From: Halomontanus rarus
GTDB lineage: Archaea; Halobacteriota; Halobacteria; Halobacteriales; Natrialbaceae
Length of the DNA: 64,000 nt
Reading direction: 5' to 3'
NCBI RefSeq assembly: GCF_017357405.1
Contig: NZ_CP071597.1
Span: 620,001-684,000 of the forward strand
Shown piece after piece: positions 58,156 to 64,000 of the stretch. How positions within the stretch are numbered: position 1 is the stretch's first letter; each line of letters starts with the position of its first letter. A program made the position numbers and the translations under genes. The notes beneath the pieces were generated by a model. That model did no database searches and was not told the DNA's origin. It saw nothing but the letters and a program-made list of their open reading frames with translations.

Positions 58156-60444
58156 TCAGTCATCGGCGGGATAGTCTCCGTCTGAACTTCGGCCCCGACC
58201 TGACCCCTCCTCGAGTTCGCACAGTTGCCGGGCGTACTGGAGGACGGTCGCCGCGTCGGTTTCGGAGACGCGGTCGACGCCGTAGCTGGCTCGCTCGTAC
58301 AGTTCGGTCATCGATCGCAGCGAGTCCGTGTCTGCGTCTGCGTCCGAGTTCGAGTCCGAGTCCGAGTTCGAGTTCGTCTCCGCCCCGTCCCCGCGGTAGC
58401 GACGGTAGAACTCCCAGTGGGTGAGCGCTCGACTCCCCTCGATCCGCGACTGGAACGCCCGGCGAACGGCCGCGTATCCCAGTCGAACCGCCTCGTCCGG
58501 GCGGTCGTTCGAGAGGGACGCAGCGGCCTGCGAGAGCAGCGGTTCGACCGGCTCCGGTTCCGGCTCCGACGGCGCGTCGGTCGGTCGCGGCACGTCCTGC
58601 GGTCGATCCACCGGGGAACCGGCGTCCGCAGCGTCCCGTCGGCGGAACCAGAGCAGACTGCCGATGCTGCCCGCGAGGGCGAGGACGAGTCCCCCGCCCA
58701 GAAGCAGTCGACTCGAGAGGATCGAATCGTCCGCACCCGCGATCGCCGCGTCGGCGCTGGTCGTCGTGGGTGCGATACTCGAGTCCTCGCCGTCGTAGGA
58801 TGCGGTGAGTTCGACCGTGCCGCCCTCGAGCTCCGCGGGCGCGACGGGGAGTTCCACGACCGTCGCGAAGGTTCCGTCACCGTCGGTCGAGACCGTCCCA
58901 ACCGTCTCGCCGTCGACGGCCAGTTCGATCGCTTCGTTCTCGATTTCGGCGCCGTCGACGGTGGTGAACGTCCCGCTGACATTGAGGTGGTCGCTGCCGA
59001 ACCGGTCGGCGGTGACCGCGAGTTCGCCCTCCGACTCGAGCACGGTGATCGTGGTCCCGGCGGTCGCGCTGGCGAGGGCGCGATCCGCGCCAGCGAACCG
59101 AACGGTCAGTTCGCGTTCGCCCTCGGGGACTGACGGCGGGACTTTCGCGGTTCCCTCGAACGTCCCGTTCGAGATGGTCGTGTTTCCGACGAACTGGTCG
59201 TCGAGGAAGACGTCGACCGACACGTTGTCGACGGGAACGCCGTCGACAGTCATCGCGCCCGCGACGTCGACCGGCTCGTACGCGGCGGCCGTTTGCGAGG
59301 CCGAGAGATCGGAGAGCTCCGGCGTGCGTTGTTCGATCGAGACGGGCACGTTCGTCTCGGAACCGATGTAGCCGGAGCCGCGAACCGGCTCGTACGCGAC
59401 CGAGAGGTTCGTCGTCGACAGCGGAAGCGTCGTCGGTCGATACTCGAGCGTGAACGATCCGTCCTCGTCGGTCCGGACCGTCCGCGTCTCCGTCGTCTGG
59501 ACTAGCGGGTCGTCCGATCCGACCTCGAGCGTGACGTTCTGGGATGCGATCGGCGTCCCGTTTTCAGTCCGTAACGTTCCCGTCGCCTCGAGCGGTTCGA
59601 GGAACGAGATCCCGTCTCGTTCGGGGTCGCCGTCGGGTTCGATCGTCAGCTCCGTCGGCTCGAACTGTTCGACGGTGATCACGTCTCGCGTCTCCTGAAC
59701 GTCGCGGTTCGTCTCGTCGATCGACGCCTTACTCTCGCTGAAGTTCCCACCGGTGTCCTCCTCGAGCGTCTCGAAGTGGACGGTGATGTTCTGACTCCGG
59801 CCCTCGATCCGGCCGGCGAGGTCCTCGATATCGCGTGCAAGGTCGTGTGCGCGCTCGTCGTCGTCGGCCTCGACCGCGTCGTAATAGTCCGCTCTCGTCG
59901 CCTCGAACTCCTCGAGAAGATCCGCCAATCGTTCCTGTTCGGTGGCGAGCTCCTGGAAGGAGTCGTTCGTCGATCCGCCGGGCAATCCGTCGGCCGTCGA
60001 CTCTCCGCCGGATGGCCCGTCGCCGGTACCGTTCGCCGTCTCGTTCGGTTCTTCCGCTTCCCCGCCGGTCTCACCCTGTACGTCCACGTACTGGGCGTAC
60101 CGGTCCTGATAGTCGTCCCCGAGGATCTCCCTGGCGGTCTCGTAATCCCCCTCGCTCAACTGGACCGCACTGTCTCCGAGCTGCCTCGAGAGTTCGTTCT
60201 CCAGCCAGCGGCGAACGGCGGCGGTGTCGCCGTCGTCCTGTTGTTCGTCGGGGTCCTGGTGGCGCACCGTCTCGTTGTCCGCTTGCGTCGCGGCGTCTGC
60301 GGTCCCGACCGGGCCGATCGCGACGTCGGTGTCGGCGACGGACGTCACCGCGACCATCCCGCCGACGAGCAGAGTAAAACAGACCAGCGCGAGCGCGAGA
60401 CGGCCACCGAAGGTGTTCACGGTGCTACTCAGGTTGCTCGACAT
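58156..60444 (-). CDS. Surface protein with coiled coil, Ig-like domains, one TM helix and a DUF4129 tail
   Basis: A 762-residue protein. A signal peptide or anchor (GRLALALVCFTLLVGGMVAVTS) is followed by a helical region with LEEFEATRADYYDAVEADDDERAHDLARDIEDLAGRI. A beta-rich outer segment holds several Ig-like repeats (for example TGTLRTENGTPIASQNVTLEV and SGTFTTVDGAEIENEAIELAVDGETVG). A membrane helix lies at about 578-600, followed by a cytoplasmic DUF4129 domain (LSNDRPDEAVRLGYAAVRRAFQSRIEGSRALTHWEFYRRYRG) that is interrupted by an Asn/Ser/Asp repeat. The start is ATG 60444; the longer frame is basic and rejected. DUF4129 proteins commonly accompany DUF58 and MoxR genes. Divergent to the DUF58 gene, with 73 bases between. 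Confidence 0.82.
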   Translation of the reverse strand: MSSNLSSTVNTFGGRLALALVCFTLLVGGMVAVTSVADTDVAIGPVGTADAATQADNETVRHQDPDEQQDDGDTAAVRRWLENELSRQLGDSAVQLSEGDYETAREILGDDYQDRYAQYVDVQGETGGEAEEPNETANGTGDGPSGGESTADGLPGGSTNDSFQELATEQERLADLLEEFEATRADYYDAVEADDDERAHDLARDIEDLAGRIEGRSQNITVHFETLEEDTGGNFSESKASIDETNRDVQETRDVITVEQFEPTELTIEPDGDPERDGISFLEPLEATGTLRTENGTPIASQNVTLEVGSDDPLVQTTETRTVRTDEDGSFTLEYRPTTLPLSTTNLSVAYEPVRGSGYIGSETNVPVSIEQRTPELSDLSASQTAAAYEPVDVAGAMTVDGVPVDNVSVDVFLDDQFVGNTTISNGTFEGTAKVPPSVPEGERELTVRFAGADRALASATAGTTITVLESEGELAVTADRFGSDHLNVSGTFTTVDGAEIENEAIELAVDGETVGTVSTDGDGTFATVVELPVAPAELEGGTVELTASYDGEDSSIAPTTTSADAAIAGADDSILSSRLLLGGGLVLALAGSIGSLLWFRRRDAADAGSPVDRPQDVPRPTDAPSEPEPEPVEPLLSQAAASLSNDRPDEAVRLGYAAVRRAFQSRIEGSRALTHWEFYRRYRGDGAETNSNSDSDSNSDADADTDSLRSMTELYERASYGVDRVSETDAATVLQYARQLCELEEGSGRGRSSDGDYPADD
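58325..58378. repeat. Hexanucleotide-like simple repeat in the DUF4129 gene
   Basis: Tandem variants of TCCGAG, TTCGAG and TCTGCG encode an Asn/Ser/Asp run (NSNSDSDSNSDADADTDS) within the cytoplasmic tail. Such repeats can change in length by slippage while keeping the frame. Confidence 0.6.
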
Positions 60445-60517
60445 AAAAAAGCTGTTTGCTATTCGACGGTCAGCAACCAGTACCTTCAAACACGAGTCCG
60501 GTTTACGCGGAAGTACT

Positions 60518-61972
60518 ATGCGTCCGACGCGTCGATCGTGGGCGATCCTCTCTCTCGCTCCCGTGCTCGCTCTCTTCGGGGTCGTCCTCTCCCGACTGCC
60601 GTTGCTCGTCGGGGCCGCGATGGTCGGGACGTGGGTTCTCGTCCGACAAGCCCGGTTTCTCGCCACAGCCCGTCGGACGGCCGCGGAGCTATCGGTCTAT
60701 CGCGAACCGGAACGGGGAACGCTCCGGACCGGAGAGTCGACGCCGGTTACGGTCATCGCCAGACTCGAACGCCCCGTCGACGTGGCCGTGTCGCTCTCGG
60801 CCGGCCTGCCGACTGCCGCGACCGCCAACGAGAGACTCGAACTCGAACTCAAGCCCGGCGAGACGGAGACGACCGGGACGACGACGGTCGGCTGGCCGGT
60901 CGCCGGCCGGCATCGGTTCGAGCGGGTGACGGTGGACGTGGCCGACGGGTGGTTTCGAACGTCGTTTCGGACGGGGACGAGACCGGACGTCGTGGTCCAG
61001 CCGCGAACGCCGCGAAACGTCCACGTCGGGGCCGGCGGTGAGCAAGCCGTGTCGCCGTACGGCGAACACACGGGTGGGCGGATCGGCTCGGGAATCGAAC
61101 CGGCGGAACTCCGCGAGTACCTTCCCGGAGACACGATGGACCAGATCGACTGGAAGGCGACCGCACGGCAGGGGACGACCTACGTTCGGGACTCCCAGTC
61201 CGAGACGGATCGACGGACGGTACTCGTCGTCGATTACCGCCGGACGCTCGGCGACGGCACGCCGGGCGAGACGAAGTTCGACTACGCCCGCGACGTCGCG
61301 CTCGCGACGGTCGACGCCGCCCGACAGCTCGCCGATCCGCTCGGACTGGTGACCGTCGGCGACGACGGGATCACCTCGCAGATCGAACCGTCGTCGACGT
61401 TCGAAGGGTACGCGCGGATTCGGCGCCGATTGTTCGATCTCGAGCCCGCAGCGTCGGATTCGGACTCGAGCTCGAACTCGACGACGGACACCGGCCCGCT
61501 CGCCCACCGATCGCCGGTCCTCCTCGCCGACGCCACCCGCGAGCAGGGGCTTCCACTCGCCGACGATGATCCGTTCTCGGCGACGCTGCGTCCCTACCTC
61601 GAGTTTCAGACGGGCGGTGGGACTCGCATCCGGACGAATTCGCTCGCGCAAGCGGTCGGCGCGTCGGTCGCCAACCGGGACCGCACGTTCGCGATCATCG
61701 TCACGGACGACGAACGTCGAGACGACATTCTCGAGACGGTGCGGCTCCTCCGAAACCACGGCAGCGACGTCTTACTCTTGCTCACGCCGACGGTCCTCTA
61801 CGAGCGGGGCGGCCTCGGCGACATCGAACGCGCGTACGAGCGATACGTCGAGTTCGAAGACTTCCGACGACGGCTCTCGCGAATGGACCGCGTCAACGCA
61901 CTCGAGATCGGTCCCAGCGACCGACTCGCGTCGGTGCTGTCTGCGGGACGCCAACGGGGTGTCAGCCAGTGA
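60518..61972 (+). CDS. DUF58 membrane protein (vWA-like)
   Basis: A 484-residue protein. Two hydrophobic helices lie at about residues 9-43 (SWAILSLAPVLALFGVVLSRLPLLVGAAMVGTWVLV). The middle is a beta domain. The DUF58 core follows: ELREYLPGDTMDQIDWKATARQGTTYVRDSQSETDRRTVLVVDYRRTL, near residues 190-240, continues into a von Willebrand A-like fold. An Asp/Ser/Asn low-complexity run lies near residue 315. Proteins of this family work with MoxR ATPases in surface or complex maturation. The start is ATG 60518; the stop overlaps the next GTG by four bases. Confidence 0.87.
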   Translation: MRPTRRSWAILSLAPVLALFGVVLSRLPLLVGAAMVGTWVLVRQARFLATARRTAAELSVYREPERGTLRTGESTPVTVIARLERPVDVAVSLSAGLPTAATANERLELELKPGETETTGTTTVGWPVAGRHRFERVTVDVADGWFRTSFRTGTRPDVVVQPRTPRNVHVGAGGEQAVSPYGEHTGGRIGSGIEPAELREYLPGDTMDQIDWKATARQGTTYVRDSQSETDRRTVLVVDYRRTLGDGTPGETKFDYARDVALATVDAARQLADPLGLVTVGDDGITSQIEPSSTFEGYARIRRRLFDLEPAASDSDSSSNSTTDTGPLAHRSPVLLADATREQGLPLADDDPFSATLRPYLEFQTGGGTRIRTNSLAQAVGASVANRDRTFAIIVTDDERRDDILETVRLLRNHGSDVLLLLTPTVLYERGGLGDIERAYERYVEFEDFRRRLSRMDRVNALEIGPSDRLASVLSAGRQRGVSQ

Positions 61973-62505
61973 GCGACCGTACCTGGGCGCACCGCGACGG
62001 CGACGGCGTCGGTGACGCTCGAGTCGAACTGGCAATCGTCGGCGCGCTCGTCGTCGTTCTCGGAGTGGTCGCCGGATCGCCCGGCATCGTCGGCGGACTA
62101 CTCGTCGCGGCCTTCTGGTACGCCTTCGGCGTTCCGTTCGCACTGGCTGGCGGTCACGCCGTCCTCATCGCCGTCGTCCCCGGCGAACTCGAGCTCGCGA
62201 CGCTGCTCGTCGTCGAGGCCGTCTTCGTCGCCCTCCTGCTTTCGGCGGCCCTCGAGTCGGACGATCCGCCGCAGTACGTGGCCCTCACGGCGAGTATTCT
62301 GATCGGGCTCGTCCTGGTCACCGGTAGCGTGGCCGTCTTCGGGGCGATCTGGCTCGCGGCGATCGTCCTCCTCTCGGCGATCGCCGCTCTCGGGTACGGG
62401 ATCCACCGGTACGAGCGCGCGTTGTGGGACGTGAAGGCGGAAGACGAACGGGACGAGCAGGCGACGGAAACAGTGACAGCCGAACGGACAGCGGAGGAAC
62501 AATGA
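61969..62505 (+). CDS. Membrane protein of the DUF58 cluster
   Basis: A 178-residue membrane protein with five or six short hydrophobic helices over residues 20-145 (VELAIVGALVVVLGVVAGSPGIVGGLLVAAFWYAFGVPFALAGGHAVLIAVVPGELE and onward), followed by an acidic tail with HRYERALWDVKAEDERDEQ. Its GTG start overlaps the DUF58 stop (GTGA), and its stop overlaps the next ATG (ATGA), so the three genes form one operon. I do not recognise a named family. Confidence 0.8.
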   Translation: MSDRTWAHRDGDGVGDARVELAIVGALVVVLGVVAGSPGIVGGLLVAAFWYAFGVPFALAGGHAVLIAVVPGELELATLLVVEAVFVALLLSAALESDDPPQYVALTASILIGLVLVTGSVAVFGAIWLAAIVLLSAIAALGYGIHRYERALWDVKAEDERDEQATETVTAERTAEEQ

Positions 62506-63479
62506 GCAACGCAGACTACGAGCCCGACGACAGTTCGACGGAGACGGACGATCGAGAGCAGGATCGAGAGCGGAACCGAGACCAGGAAATCGTCCGTCTC
62601 ACCGCACGGAACGAACTCCTGTCCGAGGAGAACGAGCGGCTCCGGTCGGAGTACGCCCGCGCCAGACGCTCGCAGTATCGCACCTCGGCGACCGCGCTCG
62701 CCGGTCTCGGGACGCTCGCGCTCGTCGGCGGCCTCCTGCTGCCCGACGCCCGCGAGACGCTGTTCGTCCTCGCGGCCATCGGACTGTTCGTCGGCGTCGT
62801 GACCTACTATCTCACGCCGACCCAGTTCGTCTCCGCGGACGTCGGCGAACGCGTCTACGCCAACCTCGCGGCCAACGAGGCCGCGATCGCCGGCGAACTC
62901 GGACTCTACGACCAGCGTCTGTACCTCCCCGGCGACGAACTCCGGCAGGGGATCCTCTACGTCCCACAGCACCCCGAGTTCGAACTGCCGGCAGATCCCG
63001 ACACGACGTTCCTCACCGCCCGCGGCGAGCGCGGCATCGCGCTCGAGACGACCGGCAGCGCACTCTTCGAGGAGTTCGAACGTACACTCACCGCGGAGCT
63101 GGCGTCGACACCAGTGACGCTGGCCTCACAAGTCGTCGACGGACTCGTCGAACAGTTCGAACTCGCACGGAGCGTCGACCCCGACGTCGACGCCGAGGCC
63201 GGTCGGGCGACCTTCGCGGTCGACGGGAGCGCGTTCGGCGACGTCGACCGGTTCGACCACCCCATCGCGTCGTTTCTCGCGGTGAGTTTCGCCGTCGGAC
63301 TGGATCGGCCGATCACGCTCGAGGTGGCCCCCGCGGAAGGTGGGGCGGACTGGCTGGTTACGTGTCGGTGGGAGCCGGACTCGGAGTCAGCATCGGCCGG
63401 CGAACAGTCGTCGACGGAGACCGGGACCGGGGTATCGGAAGAGATGGGTGCCGAAGCCGCTGAAGAAGCCGAGACGTGA
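62502..63479 (+). CDS. Coiled-coil two-TM membrane protein (paralog of 8417-9289)
   Basis: A 325-residue protein. Residues 1-55 are acidic then form a short coiled coil (EIVRLTARNELLSEENERLRSEYARARR). Two helices follow (SATALAGLGTLALVGGLLL and TLFVLAAIGLFVGVVTYYL), then a soluble domain with LYLPGDELRQGILYVPQHPEFELP and LETTGSALFEEFERTL. The C-terminus FDHPIASFLAVSFAVGLDRPITLEVAP then DWLVTCRWEPD matches the paralog at 8417-9289. ATG 62502 is chosen because it overlaps the previous stop. A further acidic Ser/Glu tail of about 30 residues ends the protein. Confidence 0.82.
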   Translation: MSNADYEPDDSSTETDDREQDRERNRDQEIVRLTARNELLSEENERLRSEYARARRSQYRTSATALAGLGTLALVGGLLLPDARETLFVLAAIGLFVGVVTYYLTPTQFVSADVGERVYANLAANEAAIAGELGLYDQRLYLPGDELRQGILYVPQHPEFELPADPDTTFLTARGERGIALETTGSALFEEFERTLTAELASTPVTLASQVVDGLVEQFELARSVDPDVDAEAGRATFAVDGSAFGDVDRFDHPIASFLAVSFAVGLDRPITLEVAPAEGGADWLVTCRWEPDSESASAGEQSSTETGTGVSEEMGAEAAEEAET

Positions 63480-63571
63480 AAAAGAGATACAGGAGGAAAC
63501 GAGTGACCGGACACGGACAATATATTTTGGCTGGAGAAAGAAATATGTGCGGTTAATCCGTTGGTAGATGT

Positions 63572-64000
63572 ATGGCAGACGGCGCTCGCCGCAATGGTCC
63601 ACCACCGTTCGATAGACCCTTCGAAGCCGAGGACACAAAGCAACGCGTTTACGGTGCGGTGCTGCACGCCCGGGACCCGATGACGGCCGCCGAGATCGCC
63701 GAGCGGGCGGACTGCTCGGAGGAGTCAGCACGGACACATCTGTCCTTCTACGCCGACCTCGGCATCGTCATCCGGCACGAGGGTCGGCCGGTCAGATACG
63801 AGCGTAACGACGACTACTTCGAGTGGCGACGGGTGAACGAGTTGGCACGGGGACACACCGTCGACGAATTGCAGGCTCGTGTATCGGAGCTAACCGACAG
63901 GATCGAAACGTACCGCGACGAGTACGATAGTGACTCGCCTGCAGACGTCAATGTCCTCGAATTCGACGCGGAAGAGGTAGACAACGTATACGTAGATCTC
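63572..64000 (+). CDS. Winged-helix regulator, 5' part
   Basis: The first 143 codons of a protein that continues beyond the window. After a short N-terminus (MADGARRNGPPPFDRPF), EDTKQRVYGAVLHARDPMTAAEIAERADCSEESARTHLSFYADLGIVIRHEGRPVRYERNDDYFEWRRVNELARGHTVDELQARVSELTDRIETYRDEYD forms a winged helix then a helical dimerisation region. The recognition helix SEESARTHLSFYADLGI is clear. This is the haloarchaeal wHTH type often found as a local regulator. The AT-rich ATATATTTTGG around 63520 may be its TATA box. Confidence 0.8.
   Translation, partial: MADGARRNGPPPFDRPFEAEDTKQRVYGAVLHARDPMTAAEIAERADCSEESARTHLSFYADLGIVIRHEGRPVRYERNDDYFEWRRVNELARGHTVDELQARVSELTDRIETYRDEYDSDSPADVNVLEFDAEEVDNVYVDL

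Overview
The window reads as chromosomal DNA of a halophilic archaeon (Halobacteria). Most coding sequence is GC-rich, the predicted proteins are strongly acidic, many genes start leaderless or overlap by ATGA, Tat twin-arginine and lipobox signals are common, and several haloarchaeal hallmark families occur (DUF1616, DUF58/DUF4129, PAC2, Rv0121-type PPOX proteins). I cannot name the species. No rRNA, tRNA or CRISPR array was seen.

Region 1 (1-9.6 kb) is mixed metabolism: the end of a 2-oxoacid dehydrogenase E1 alpha/beta pair, a flavin/F420-type PPOX protein, an NAD-dependent sugar epimerase, a VOC protein, an AEC transporter, a CE15-type glucuronoyl esterase, and a DUF1616 protein with a membrane protein whose paralog lies at the other end of the window. 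Region 2 (9.7-35.5 kb) is a large surface-glycan island. It holds three secreted polysaccharide-lyase-like proteins, a GT-C-like membrane protein, three FemAB/GNAT-type aminoacyl/acyl-transferases plus one decayed copy, two flippases, an ATP-grasp ligase, a lone proline dehydrogenase and a methyltransferase. It also holds a tight eight-gene operon (28.4-35.5 kb reading leftward, ending in FemAB at 27.4 kb). That operon starts with the four enzyme classes that make a UDP-2,3-diacetamido-2,3-dideoxyhexuronic acid and continues with two glycosyltransferases, a deacetylase-like protein and a FemAB protein. My reading is a cell-surface polysaccharide rich in amino-uronic acids that may carry amino-acid substituents. 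That last step is inference.

Region 3 (35.5-38.1 kb) is AT-rich and broken: an IS6-type transposase with an internal amber stop, then a ROK-kinase pseudogene whose intact paralog sits at 52.7 kb. Region 4 (38.1-54.9 kb) holds an aldo/keto reductase, a PAC2 protein, an ABC exporter, and a four-gene ABC importer split between two convergent pairs. It also holds a PQQ-dehydrogenase module (PQQ enzyme, Tat-signal partner, cupredoxin), the ROK kinase, and a Fic protein with a clear inverted-repeat operator.

Region 5 (55.1-56.9 kb) is an IS5-like unit bounded by a perfect 17-bp inverted repeat. It contains an inactivated transposase with a 48-bp tandem duplication and a DUF2270 gene. Region 6 (57-64 kb) is a DUF1616/DUF4129/DUF58 membrane cluster of the kind usually linked to MoxR ATPases, followed by the start of a winged-helix regulator that runs off the window.
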